NCBI GenBank assembly: GCA_002025645.1
Contig: CP018783.1
Coordinates: 1,550,001-1,614,000, forward strand
Length of the DNA stretch: 64,000 bases
Direction: 5' to 3'
Source: Curtobacterium pusillum
GTDB taxonomy: Bacteria; Actinomycetota; Actinomycetes; Actinomycetales; Microbacteriaceae
In this document: positions 25,363 to 34,241 of the stretch, piece by piece
How the letters are laid out: each line of letters begins with the position of its first letter
How positions within the stretch are numbered: the first letter of the stretch is position 1
Program-made: the position numbers and the translations under genes
Notes under the pieces: generated by a model
Seen by the model: only the letters and a program-made list of their open reading frames with translations
The model's database searches: none
What the model was told of the DNA's origin: nothing

Positions 25363-27654
25363 TCACCCCGCGGCCGGCTCCAGCGAGGGCGAAGGCGAGG
25401 GGGACGGGGTCGAGGAAACCTCCGGGCTGGGCGTCGCGGACGGTGTGGTACTCGGTGCCGGCGTCGCGGTCGGCGTCGGCGTCTCGGTCGGTGTGGTCGG
25501 CGTCGCGGACTCCGACGGGGTCGGGGCCGGGGTCGACGGCTTCGGGGTCGGGGTCGGGGTCGACGGCTTCGGAGTGGGTGCCGGCGCCTTCACCGTGGTC
25601 GTCCGCCACCGCTTCGCCGCTGCATCCCACTTGATCTGGCCCGCCGCGTACTTCTTGCCGGAGTTCAGCACGACGTCACCGTTCGACGGTGTGAGCAGCG
25701 CCGCGTCCACGGTCACGAACGGCGACACGGCGGAGACCCGCTGCGAAGCCGTCCGGGACAGCAGCGCCCCTGCGCGCTTGGTCGTGGAGTCGAGGACGAC
25801 CCGCACCGGCGACGCGGCGGCGGAGTTCAGGCGGACGCCGGCCCCCGACGCGCCGGGCTGTGTCGTGTCCCGGATCGTCATCTGCGCGGGAGCGCGGAGC
25901 AGCGCGATCGCGCGGCCGCCCTGGTAGCCGGAGACGGTGATCGCCGTGCTGGTCGTGGCATCGGCGTCGGCGACCCAGAGCGAGCCCGAGGTGCGGGAGA
26001 CCCGGGCGAACGATGCCTTCGCGATCCGGTACCCCTTCGCGGCTGCATCGATCGCGAACACGTTGCCGTCGCGTGCGGCGGACGAGTCGTCACTGATCGC
26101 GAGCGTGCCGATCTTCGCGGCGGCACGCACGAGGCGCACCGAGTCGAACTTCGGGGCGAGGACGGGGCACGACACGTTCCCGATGGACGCCGTCCCGACC
26201 GACGCGACGGCGAGGGCGACCCCGATGCCGTTCCCGGTCCGGACCGATCGGTTCGTGAGTCGACGCACCGTCACGGAGGATGCCGAGGTCGCGGAGACCC
26301 GCACGATGCCGCCCGTCGGGGCCGGGGCGCTCGCCGGCCACGTGACGTCCTGCACGACGAGGTTGCCGAGGGTCCCGACGGCGAGGTTCACCGACGGTCC
26401 CCCGTTGCCCACGGCGGTGACGTCGGAGATGGTGCCCTCGAACCAGGTCGGGCCGGCGTAGTCGACGATCTGCACCGGCGACCGGCCCGTGACGGAACCG
26501 GCGAGCCCGGAGGCCGTGAAGCGACGGATGTGCCGCTGGGCCCCGGCGGCTCCGGTGCCGGAGGTCACCTTGAGCAGGCAGAGGCACGACTGTCCGTAGA
26601 CGTCCTCGACGGTGACGTCGGTGATGTCCCCTTCGCAGTCGCCCAGCCGGGAACCGTCGTGCGACTGTCCGTCGACCGTCGTGAACGCGACGAGGTCGTC
26701 ACCCGTCCGCACCCCGGTGATCCGACGCACCGCGATCGACGATGACGGCCCCTGGAAGTGCACACCGTCCGACGCGGTGTCGACGAAGGCGATGTCCTCG
26801 ACCGTGACGTTGCGGACGTCACCGAAGGACACGGCGTACTGACCACCCATCTGCGCGCTCCCCGTCGAGTGCACGGTGAGGTCGGACAGGGTCACCCCGG
26901 AGGCCCGGCGGAGGAGCAGGCCGTGCGACTGGGTCGTCTGGGACAGCCCGTTCGCGTTCCGGTTCGTCCACGTGCCGCCGGTGATCGTGATGTCGGAGTC
27001 GTCCGGCGGGAAGAGGTAGGCGGTCGCGGCCGTCGCCGTCGAGGTCGCCGGCACGTTCAGGGTGGCCCTGGTCGGCGACTGCACGGACACGATCCGTCCG
27101 TACATCGAGCCGGGTGCGCCGGCGCGGGCAGCCCGTGGTCCGACGCCGAGGACCTGGACCGCTCGGCCGACCGACGCCGCGCTGAAGACCGCCGCCTTCG
27201 TGACGACCACCGAGGACCCTGCCTTCACGGTCGCGGTCGTCGTTGCCGTCGGCACGGCAGCCTGGTTCCGGAGGACGTTGTCCGACGCGGGGCCGGTGAC
27301 GCTCGCGGAGGTGGCGTCGAGGTGTGTGCCCGCGGGGATCACGAGCGGTGCCGTCAGGACGATGGTGCCGCGGAGCACCCGGACGCCACCTGCCGCCAAC
27401 CACGCGTTCACGGCTGCCGTGCTGCTCCGCGGGGTCACCGCCATCGTGGTCGCGTCGGCCGCCGAGGCGGATCGTGCGCTCGTCACGGCGGTGGCGACGG
27501 CGGTGAAGGCGCCGACGGCGGCGAGGCCGAGCGCGCGGCGGCGCGAGGGCAGGGTCGAGGGGAGGCTCGGGAGGCCTGACATGCGGGTCGTTCCGTCCGT
27601 CGCCGCTACGGGCGCTCCGTGCCGTGCGAGGACGGCGGACTGATGGGTACTCAT
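25363..27654 (-). CDS. Tat-exported right-handed beta-helix protein with P/T/S-rich tail
   Basis: 763 residues. A twin-arginine signal (PSRRRALGLAAVGAF, Ala-rich cleavage site near SARSASA) lies at about residues 35-70 from the ATG at 27654; an alternative ATG at 27582 leaves a conventional short n-region. The body resembles pectate-lyase-type parallel beta-helices: repeated turns such as SDITITGGTW, GVTLSDLTVHSTGS, NVTVEDIAFVDTASDGVHF and SIAVRRITGVRTGDDLVAF. The last about 80 residues are Pro/Thr/Ser repeats (TPTPKPSTP), a wall-spanning linker. It may cleave or bind plant or surface polysaccharide; catalytic residues cannot be assigned. A sugar importer lies nearby. Confidence 0.82.
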   Translation of the reverse strand: MSTHQSAVLARHGAPVAATDGTTRMSGLPSLPSTLPSRRRALGLAAVGAFTAVATAVTSARSASAADATTMAVTPRSSTAAVNAWLAAGGVRVLRGTIVLTAPLVIPAGTHLDATSASVTGPASDNVLRNQAAVPTATTTATVKAGSSVVVTKAAVFSAASVGRAVQVLGVGPRAARAGAPGSMYGRIVSVQSPTRATLNVPATSTATAATAYLFPPDDSDITITGGTWTNRNANGLSQTTQSHGLLLRRASGVTLSDLTVHSTGSAQMGGQYAVSFGDVRNVTVEDIAFVDTASDGVHFQGPSSSIAVRRITGVRTGDDLVAFTTVDGQSHDGSRLGDCEGDITDVTVEDVYGQSCLCLLKVTSGTGAAGAQRHIRRFTASGLAGSVTGRSPVQIVDYAGPTWFEGTISDVTAVGNGGPSVNLAVGTLGNLVVQDVTWPASAPAPTGGIVRVSATSASSVTVRRLTNRSVRTGNGIGVALAVASVGTASIGNVSCPVLAPKFDSVRLVRAAAKIGTLAISDDSSAARDGNVFAIDAAAKGYRIAKASFARVSRTSGSLWVADADATTSTAITVSGYQGGRAIALLRAPAQMTIRDTTQPGASGAGVRLNSAAASPVRVVLDSTTKRAGALLSRTASQRVSAVSPFVTVDAALLTPSNGDVVLNSGKKYAAGQIKWDAAAKRWRTTTVKAPAPTPKPSTPTPTPKPSTPAPTPSESATPTTPTETPTPTATPAPSTTPSATPSPEVSSTPSPSPSPSLEPAAG

Positions 27655-27757
27655 GTCACCGTAACGGGCTCGTCGCGGCGCTCCGAGCCCACGTTCGGGG
27701 GCGTCGCCGGACAGCTGCACCGCACGTCGAGCGGACCGCGCGGAGTACAACGGCCGC

Positions 27758-28138
27758 ATGGTCAACGCCGTCGTGCACGTCGAGCTCATCGGCCCGGAGC
27801 CGGAGCGCCTCCGCGCCTTCTACACCGCACTGTTCGGCTGGGACGCCCCGGCCGGTGCTCCCGTCGCCGACGCGGTCTCGGCGCCGACCGCGTACTCGTT
27901 CATCGACCCGGTCCCCGGCGCCGGCCCGGTCGCCGGTGGGATCGGCGGCGGCCCCGGCTTCGCAGCGCACGCCGTGTTCTACGTCGGCGTCGACGACGTC
28001 GCGGCTGCCCTGCAGCAGGTCGAGGAGCTCGGCGGTAGCGTCGTCCTCCCACCGCAGCGGAACGAGGGCGGTGGCGTCGTCGTCGGCCACTTCCGTGATC
28101 CTGCCGGGAACCTGGTCGGGGTGGCCGGTCCCGTCTGA
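27758..28138 (+). CDS. VOC-superfamily protein
   Basis: 126 residues. Begins VNAVVHVELIGPEPERLRAF followed by YTALFGWD and ends VVGHFRDPAGNLVGVAGPV, the usual glyoxalase-superfamily frame. Function unknown. TACAAC lies six bases before the ATG. A monocistronic gene between two leftward units; the 42-bp palindrome begins two bases after its stop and could end transcription from both sides. Confidence 0.82.
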   Translation: MVNAVVHVELIGPEPERLRAFYTALFGWDAPAGAPVADAVSAPTAYSFIDPVPGAGPVAGGIGGGPGFAAHAVFYVGVDDVAAALQQVEELGGSVVLPPQRNEGGGVVVGHFRDPAGNLVGVAGPV

Positions 28139-28139
28139 C

Positions 28140-28181
28140 GGACTGGAGGCGCGGGGCGGGCCCGCACCGTGCCTCCAGTCC
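28140..28181. repeat. 42-bp palindromic repeat, copy B (GGAC form)
   Basis: GGACTGGAGGCGCG on the left and GTGCCTCCAGTCC on the right; the outer 11 bases pair perfectly. Compared with copies A and D, the third base C is replaced by A and its partner G by T, so pairing is kept. Lies between convergent genes. Confidence 0.85.
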
Positions 28182-28200
28182 GAAGGCGCGCACCTCGGGG

Positions 28201-29820
28201 TCAGGAGGCGCGCGCCTCCAAAGCCTGCTCGTACTCGCGCCGGACGGCGTCGCCGCCGCGGCGCCGCCAGTCGCGCACCGTCGCCTTCCAGGACGACACC
28301 TTCGCGCGCCCGAGCAGCACGTCGTTGATCGCGTTCGTCGCGAACGTGCCGATCGCGGGCCCCTTCGTCGAGTTCGTCGGCGAGTACAGGCCGTAGACGG
28401 GGTTCGGCAGACCGCTGTCCAGCCACGAGGCGAGCGACTCGTACACGGTGTCCGTCATCGTCGGGTTGCCCGCGTAGTACAGCGGCAGCGGGCACTCCGT
28501 GAAGTACTGCAGCGGGAACTCCCCCAGCCCCGTCTCGCTGTTGCCCGTCTTCGTGAGCACCGGGGCTCCGTCGCGGTACTCGAAATCGCGGCCCTCGATG
28601 CCGAACTTGCGGTACGTCCAGGCCTCGGTGCCGAACGGTGACGCGCACCAGTTCAGGACCTCGAGGAGCATCCGCACGCGGGACTCCGAGCCCGCGGCGA
28701 CCGACGCGATCGTGTTGTTCGGGTCGCCGAGCCAGGGCTTCGCGGTCGAGCCCGACGGGCCGACGAACGGCGCGATCGTCAACTCGAAGCCGGAGCCCGG
28801 CGTCGCCTGCTGCAGGAGCCCCGGGATCGCGCTGTACGTGTCGGACAGCATGAGCGCGGAACCCTGCACGAACCAGACCTTGCCGTTGTACGCGGTGATG
28901 CTGTCCGGGTGGACGAGGTCCTCGGCGATGAGCCGGCGCGAGACGTCGAGGAGTTCCTGGTACTCCTCGAGCTCGTACATGTGGGTGAGCCGGCCGCCCT
29001 GCTGCTGCCACTGGTTCGGCAGTCCGAGCATCGGCGCGATGATGTTCGTCGGCACCGAGGCGAGGGCCCAGCGGTTCGCGTGCGGGTCGGAGACCTGTCG
29101 GCAGAGCTGGACGAACTCGTCGACGCTCGAGAACGACGGGTCGACGCCGAGCCGTTCGAAGACGTCCTGGCGACGGTGCAACGCCTGCGAGGTCAGCGGG
29201 CCCCGGGGCACCGGGACGCCGTAGATGCCACCCGAGAACACCGTCCCGCGCCACGACGCCGTGGGCAGGTTCGCCAGGTACGGGTAGTCGCGGACGCCGC
29301 TGCCGGACAGGTACGGGCTGAGGTCGGCGGCCTTCGCCTCGAGGAACTGCGGCAGGTACGAGAACGCCTGGTTGATGGTGAACACGTCGCCGAGGGTGTC
29401 GCCGGCGACCTGCGTGGCGAACTTGTTCCCGAAGTCCGCGTTGGGGGTGATCGTGAGGTCGAGGTCGATCCCCATCCGCTCGTCGAGTCCCTGCCAGTAG
29501 GGATTGCTGCCCTTCGACGGCGGGACCGGCGAGTTCGTGGGGACGCTGCCGTGCACGGTCGACCCGTCGCCGGGCTTGCCCTTCGTCGGCACGAGGGTCG
29601 CCGGGATCTTCCGGAAGGCGCTCGGCATGAGCGGACTGGTCTTCGGCAGCACCGGTTCCGGTCCGCCGGTCCACGGCACGTAGTCCGGCAGCTGCACGGC
29701 CTTGTTGATCGCCTTGACGTCGGTCGAGCGGGTCACGGTGGAGCAGCTGGCCAACAGGCTGGTGGCCGCGATGCCGATCCCGCCCGCGATGAGCGTGCGG
29801 CGACTGAACGAGGAGGTCAT
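28201..29820 (-). CDS. Sugar ABC transporter substrate-binding lipoprotein
   Basis: 539 residues. The N-terminal signal has twin arginines (FSRRTLIAGG) and a lipobox LLASC, with C26 as the lipid-modified residue, so it is anchored on the outer face of the membrane, possibly exported by Tat. The body has family 1 solute-binding features (YNGKVWFVQGSALMLSDTY, EVLNWCASPFGTEAWTYRKF) like the large LplA/YtcQ-type proteins that bind oligosaccharides. It is followed on the transcript order by no enzyme; two permease genes are immediately upstream. The ligand is unknown; plant-derived oligosaccharides are a reasonable guess given the nearby beta-helix protein. Confidence 0.9.
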   Translation of the reverse strand: MTSSFSRRTLIAGGIGIAATSLLASCSTVTRSTDVKAINKAVQLPDYVPWTGGPEPVLPKTSPLMPSAFRKIPATLVPTKGKPGDGSTVHGSVPTNSPVPPSKGSNPYWQGLDERMGIDLDLTITPNADFGNKFATQVAGDTLGDVFTINQAFSYLPQFLEAKAADLSPYLSGSGVRDYPYLANLPTASWRGTVFSGGIYGVPVPRGPLTSQALHRRQDVFERLGVDPSFSSVDEFVQLCRQVSDPHANRWALASVPTNIIAPMLGLPNQWQQQGGRLTHMYELEEYQELLDVSRRLIAEDLVHPDSITAYNGKVWFVQGSALMLSDTYSAIPGLLQQATPGSGFELTIAPFVGPSGSTAKPWLGDPNNTIASVAAGSESRVRMLLEVLNWCASPFGTEAWTYRKFGIEGRDFEYRDGAPVLTKTGNSETGLGEFPLQYFTECPLPLYYAGNPTMTDTVYESLASWLDSGLPNPVYGLYSPTNSTKGPAIGTFATNAINDVLLGRAKVSSWKATVRDWRRRGGDAVRREYEQALEARAS

Positions 29821-29822
29821 GG

Positions 29823-30749
29823 TCAGCCCTTCACCGCGCCGGTCAGGACACCCTTGGCGAAGTGCCGCTGCAGGAACGGGTAGACGATGAGGATCGGCAC
29901 GATCGAGACGACCAGGATCGCCATCTGGATCGAGGCCTGCGGGGGCAGCGCGTCGGAGGACGTGCCGAGGTCGGCGCCGCCGAGCTGCGCGTTGTTGATG
30001 ACGTACGTCCGGAGCACGAGCTGCAGGGGCCACTTCGCGGTGTCGTTGATGTAGAGCAGGGCGTTGAAGAACGCGTTCCAGTAGCCGACGGCGTAGAACA
30101 GGCCGATCACGGCGAGCACGGCCTTCGACAGCGGGAGCACGATCCGCCAGAACACGGCGAAGTCACCGGCGCCGTCGATGCGCGCGGACTCGAGGAGCTC
30201 CTTCGGGATCGCCATGAAGAACGACCGCATGACGATGACGTTGAACGCGCTGAGCGCCGTCGGCAGGATCAGCGCCCAGTACGAGTCGAGCAGACCGAAC
30301 TGCTTGACGACGAGGTAGTTCGGGATGAGTCCCGGCGCGAACAGCAGGCTGACGAGCACCAGGCTCAGCACGAACCCGGAACCGTAGGACCCCGGTCGGC
30401 TCAGGGCGTAGGCGAGCATGGCGCTCACGAACAGGCTGATGAGCGTCCCGACGACGGTGATGCCGATGCTGACGAGCATGGCGCGGGTGACGACACCGCC
30501 GGCGAAGATGCTCTCGTACGCGCCGAGGTCGACCCCCTTCGGCCACATCACGAACCCGCCGGCGTCGTTCACCTGGGCGACCGGAGCGAGGCTGGTCGAC
30601 ACGATGCCGACGAACGGCAGGATCACGACGAGGCAGATCACGAGCAGGACGAACCCGGTCAGGAGCCGTCCGGGCAGCGGCGGGGCGTCCGGTCCCCCGC
30701 GCTTGCGCTTCCGTGGCCCGGGGACGGTGACGGTGTGCGTGGCGGTCAC
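29823..30749 (-). CDS. Sugar ABC transporter permease (MalG/YtcP type)
   Basis: 308 residues with six membrane segments, the first at about residues 30-55. The cytoplasmic EAA loop that docks the ATPase is seen as PKELLESARIDGAGDFAVFW. The C-terminal end (YPFLQRHFAKGVLTGAVKG) is strongly typical of the YtcP/LplC group. GTG 30749 overlaps the stop of the partner permease gene as GTGA. Works with the permease at 30746 and the lipoprotein at 28201. Confidence 0.93.
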   Translation of the reverse strand: MTATHTVTVPGPRKRKRGGPDAPPLPGRLLTGFVLLVICLVVILPFVGIVSTSLAPVAQVNDAGGFVMWPKGVDLGAYESIFAGGVVTRAMLVSIGITVVGTLISLFVSAMLAYALSRPGSYGSGFVLSLVLVSLLFAPGLIPNYLVVKQFGLLDSYWALILPTALSAFNVIVMRSFFMAIPKELLESARIDGAGDFAVFWRIVLPLSKAVLAVIGLFYAVGYWNAFFNALLYINDTAKWPLQLVLRTYVINNAQLGGADLGTSSDALPPQASIQMAILVVSIVPILIVYPFLQRHFAKGVLTGAVKG

Positions 30750-31735
30750 TTCGACTCCTTCTGGTAGACGCCGGCTTCGCCGAACACGTGCGCGAGCTTG
30801 TTGGCGCCGAGGACGAGCAGGACGCCGACGACGCCCTTGACGAGGCCGACCGCGGCGGCGACTCCCCACTGCCCGCCGAGGACGCCGTTGTTGTAGACGT
30901 ACGTGTCGAGGACCTCGCTCGCGGCCCGGCCGACGGCCTGCTGCTGGAGGAGGATCTGCTCGAAGCCGACGGTCAGGGAGTCGCCGAGCCGGAGGATGAG
31001 CAGCAGGATGATGATCCCGCGCATGCCCGGCAGGGTGACGTGCCAGAGCTGCCGCCAGCGGGACGCGCCGTCCATCTTCGCCGCCTCGTACAGGCTGGTG
31101 TCGATCGAACTGAGGACGGCGAGGAACAGGATCGTCGCCCACCCGGTGTCCTTCCAGATCACCTGGCTGGTGAGCAGGGCGATGAAGCCGTCCGGGTTGC
31201 CGAGGAAGTCGATCGCGTCGCCACCCGCGGCACGGATCGCGTTGTTGACGAGCCCCGATCCGCCGAGGATCTGCTGGAAGACCGCGACGACGATCACCCA
31301 CGACAGGAAGTGCGGCAGGTAGAGGACCGACTGCACGACCTGCTTGATCCGCTCGGAGAGCAGCGAGTTGAGCATGAGCGCGAGGATGATCGGCGCCGGG
31401 AACACGAAGACGACCTGCACGAGCGTGATGAGCAGCGTGTTGCCGAGGGCGCGGAGGAACTCGGGATCGCCGTCGAAGATCACCGAGAAGTTCTCGACGC
31501 CGACCCACGGGCTGCGTCCGAGCGGGACGAACGGCAGGTACTCCTGGAACGCGATGAGGTTGCCGAGCAGCGGCAGGTAGTGGAAGGCGAGCAGCAGCGC
31601 GACGCCCGGCAGGCCCATGAGGAGCAGGACCCGGTCGCGCCGGATCCGCTGCCACGTGCTGCGGCGGCGGAGCCCGGGGTCGGGCGGTGGTGCGGTGTGC
31701 GCTGTGGTCGTCGCGCGGACGTCGAGCTTCGTCAC
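30746..31735 (-). CDS. Sugar ABC transporter permease (UgpA/LplB type)
   Basis: 329 residues, six membrane segments from about residue 35. The LplB-type opening LLMGLPGVALLLAFHYLPL and the EAA loop SLYEAAKMDGASRWRQLW are present. GTG 31735 is preceded by GGAGGGGG on the same strand. First gene of the three-gene importer operon. No ATPase gene follows or precedes, so a shared MsmX/UgpC-like ATPase encoded elsewhere must power it. An inverted repeat TGGCAACG/CGTTGCCA lies about 50-70 bases upstream. Confidence 0.93.
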   Translation of the reverse strand: MTKLDVRATTTAHTAPPPDPGLRRRSTWQRIRRDRVLLLMGLPGVALLLAFHYLPLLGNLIAFQEYLPFVPLGRSPWVGVENFSVIFDGDPEFLRALGNTLLITLVQVVFVFPAPIILALMLNSLLSERIKQVVQSVLYLPHFLSWVIVVAVFQQILGGSGLVNNAIRAAGGDAIDFLGNPDGFIALLTSQVIWKDTGWATILFLAVLSSIDTSLYEAAKMDGASRWRQLWHVTLPGMRGIIILLLILRLGDSLTVGFEQILLQQQAVGRAASEVLDTYVYNNGVLGGQWGVAAAVGLVKGVVGVLLVLGANKLAHVFGEAGVYQKESK

Positions 31736-31781
31736 TCGTGTGGCCCCCTCCGTTGGATTCCTGGAGTGACCCTGGCGGCCG

Positions 31782-31830
31782 TGGCAACGGTGCGGCAACC
31801 CGTTGCCAAGAATTTCCATCGTTGTAACGG
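31782..31830. promoter_or_regulatory. Inverted repeat upstream of the sugar-importer operon
   Basis: TGGCAACG (31782-31789) and CGTTGCCA (31801-31808) are perfect inverses; a near-palindrome CGTTGTAACG follows at 31820-31829. CG-centred A/T-flanked dyads like the latter are common for LacI-type repressors. A LacI gene lies 3.3 kb away at 35000, but no direct link is shown. Confidence 0.5.
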
Positions 31831-31867
31831 TCCATCGTCGTCGCGCTCGCATCGGTGACCGGCCATC

Positions 31868-31909
31868 GGACTGGAGGCACGTGGCGGCCCCGCCCCGCGC
31901 CTCCGGGAT
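31868..31909. repeat. 42-bp palindromic repeat, copy C (GGAC form, eroded right arm)
   Basis: Left arm GGACTGGAGGCACG is intact; the right end reads CGCGCCTCCGGGAT instead of CGCGCCTCCAGTCC. It is the only copy between divergent genes, where termination of either would not be needed. Confidence 0.75.
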
Positions 31910-31980
31910 TCGTGTCGTCACCACCCGACGCGGTAGATTCGCAGCGCGCGTCGCAGCCGCGCAGTACGCATCGCAGCCGC

Positions 31981-32001
31981 GCATCGCGCATCGCGCATCG
32001 C
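31981..32001 (+). repeat. Three tandem 7-bp repeats before an acyltransferase gene
   Basis: GCATCGC occurs three times without gaps, directly before GCAGGGGGG, the ribosome-binding site of the acyltransferase gene at 32018. A degenerate copy (GCATCGCAGCC) lies just upstream. Tandem units of this kind can change copy number by slippage. Confidence 0.6.
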
Positions 32002-32017
32002 GCAGCAGGGGGGTTCC

Positions 32018-34216
32018 GTGACCGTCGCGCCACCGGCGCCCCGCCACGACGTCGCGTCCGCCCGCCACCGGGCCGGACGGGTCAGGCGGCATCCCGGCAC
32101 CGCGGCGTCCACGAGGAACCTGCGCCTCGAGATCCAGACCGTCCGTGCCGTCGCCATCGCCGCGGTCGTGGTCTACCACCTGTTCCCCGGCATCCTGCCC
32201 GGGGGCTACGTCGGCGTCGACGTCTTCTTCGTGATCTCCGGCTTCCTCATCACGGCGCACATCGCGAAACCGCTCGCCGCCGGCCGGTTCAGCTTCCGGG
32301 TGTTCTACGCGCGACGAGCATGGCGGCTGTTGCCCGCGTCGCTGGCCACCCTCCTCGTGACGGTCGTGCTCACCGCGGTGTTCGTGCCACGGACACTGTG
32401 GATGGACTTCACCGAGCAGATCATCGCGAGCGCGCTCTACGTCGAGAACTGGGCACTCGCCAGCAACTCCGTGGACTACTCGGCGCTGGCCTCCGACTCG
32501 AGCATCGTGCAGCACTTCTGGTCGCTGTCCACCGAGGAGCAGTTCTACGCCCTGTGGCCGCTCGTGCTCTGGTCCTGCGCGCGGCTCCGCTACCGACGCC
32601 GTCGTCGCAGCGGGGTCTCGCTCGCCCCGGCCATCGCGATCGCGCTCGGCGCCCTGTTCGCACTCTCGCTCGCGTACTCGATCTGGCAGACCGGCGAGTC
32701 CTCGGCGGCGTACTTCGCCACGACGACCCGCGCATGGGAGTTCGCCGCGGGCGGGCTGCTCTGGCTCGGGCTGCAGCGGGTCCGGATCCCCGACGCCCTC
32801 GCAGCGTCGATGGGTTGGGCCGGGCTCGCGGTCATCGCGGTGACGGCCCTGACCTTCGACGCCTCGACGCCGTTCCCGGGGTGGATCGCACTCCTGCCGA
32901 TCACCGGGACCGCGCTCGTGATCGCCGGTGCGATGCCCGAGGCGCGCTGGGGTCCGGCGTTCCTGTACCGGCTCCGCCCCGTGCAGTGGCTCGGCGACGT
33001 GTCGTACTCGCTCTACCTCTGGCACTGGCCGCTGCTCATCGTGATGCCCTTCGTCATCGGACTTGCCGGCGGTGTGGCGACGCCGCTCTGGGCGAAGGGC
33101 GTCGTACTCGCGATCGCCCTCGTGCTCGCACACTTCTCCCGTCGCCTCATCGAGCTGCCGGTGATCGCCTTCTCGACCGAACGGATGCGCGCTCTCCGTC
33201 CGCGCCACCGCGGCGTCCTGGTCCTCGCCGTCGCCGGTCTGCTCGTGGTCGCCCTGCCTGCTGCCGGCATGTACGGCTCGGCGGCGCGGGAACAGGCCAC
33301 CGCGACCACCACGGTCGGCGTCACCATCGCCGCCGACGGCACCCTGACGATCCCGTCGTGCTACGGCGCCGCCGCAGTGCAGGACGGTGCCGACTGCCCA
33401 CAGGTCGAACGGGCCGACATCGTGCCGAGCCCCGTCCAGGCCGCGGCCGACGACTTCGCCGACACGTCGGGGAAGGGCTGCCAGATCGAGGGCGCGGACA
33501 CCACGGTCAAGGGCTGCGAGGTCGGCGACCCCGACGGCACCACGCGACTGGCGATCGTCGGGGACTCCCACGCGGCGAACGTCGTCCCGGCACTGCAGCT
33601 CATCGCGAAGGCGCACCACTGGAGCCTCACGACCTACCTGCACTCCGGGTGCCCCATGACCCGGGCGGACATCACTCCGTCCTGCGACACGTGGAAGGCC
33701 AACACGCTCGACAAGCTGCAGCAGGAGCGGTACGACGTCGTGTTCGTGGCGGCGATGTCCCGGACGCCGTGGCCCGGCGGCATGGTCCGCAAGGCCGACG
33801 AACTGACCCCGGCGGTCCGCGACCGGGCAGCCGCGGCGTACGCGTCGACGTGGGAACGACTGCAGCAGGCCGGGTCCACCGTCGTCGCCCTGCGCGACAA
33901 CCCGGACCCGAGCATCGGCGGCGTACCAGACGTGCCGAGCTGCGTGGAGCAGTCCGGCGACGGCGACGAGTGTGACTTCAGCGAGGCCGCGGGGCTCCTC
34001 GACGACCCGGTGGCGCAGGCCGCGCGGACGACGCCCGGCGTCCGACTGATCGACCCGACCCCGCTGTTCTGCACCGACGGCACGTGCCCGTCGGTGATCG
34101 GCGGAGTCGTCGTCTACCGGCAGGTACAGCACGTGACCCAGACGTACGCGAGGTCGATGGCACCGTTCCTCGAGCCCGAGGTCGTCGGCGCGGTCGACGC
34201 CGCGCGCACCAGCTGA
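32018..34216 (+). CDS. OafA-type membrane acyltransferase with SGNH domain
   Basis: 732 residues. Residues about 35-400 form the acyltransferase-3 membrane domain with about ten segments; VVVYHLFPGILPGGYVGVDV followed by FFVISGFLI holds the conserved His and the FFxISGF motif, and YSLYLWHWPLLI is also typical. Residues about 480-732 form an extracytoplasmic SGNH hydrolase-like domain starting at LAIVGDSHAANVVPAL. Such proteins move acetyl groups onto cell-surface glycans. GTG start with CAGGGGGG upstream. The 7-bp tandem repeats before the RBS may vary its expression. Confidence 0.92.
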   Translation: MTVAPPAPRHDVASARHRAGRVRRHPGTAASTRNLRLEIQTVRAVAIAAVVVYHLFPGILPGGYVGVDVFFVISGFLITAHIAKPLAAGRFSFRVFYARRAWRLLPASLATLLVTVVLTAVFVPRTLWMDFTEQIIASALYVENWALASNSVDYSALASDSSIVQHFWSLSTEEQFYALWPLVLWSCARLRYRRRRRSGVSLAPAIAIALGALFALSLAYSIWQTGESSAAYFATTTRAWEFAAGGLLWLGLQRVRIPDALAASMGWAGLAVIAVTALTFDASTPFPGWIALLPITGTALVIAGAMPEARWGPAFLYRLRPVQWLGDVSYSLYLWHWPLLIVMPFVIGLAGGVATPLWAKGVVLAIALVLAHFSRRLIELPVIAFSTERMRALRPRHRGVLVLAVAGLLVVALPAAGMYGSAAREQATATTTVGVTIAADGTLTIPSCYGAAAVQDGADCPQVERADIVPSPVQAAADDFADTSGKGCQIEGADTTVKGCEVGDPDGTTRLAIVGDSHAANVVPALQLIAKAHHWSLTTYLHSGCPMTRADITPSCDTWKANTLDKLQQERYDVVFVAAMSRTPWPGGMVRKADELTPAVRDRAAAAYASTWERLQQAGSTVVALRDNPDPSIGGVPDVPSCVEQSGDGDECDFSEAAGLLDDPVAQAARTTPGVRLIDPTPLFCTDGTCPSVIGGVVVYRQVQHVTQTYARSMAPFLEPEVVGAVDAARTS

Positions 34217-34241
34217 CCGGCGGTGCGGGCATGCTGGGAAC

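Noticed and set aside
28201..31735. A complete sugar ABC operon
   Set aside because: No nucleotide-binding subunit is encoded in or near the operon.
31736..32017. A short gene between the divergent permease and acyltransferase genes
   Set aside because: Frames there contain the 42-bp palindrome and 7-bp repeats and have no family resemblance or start signal.
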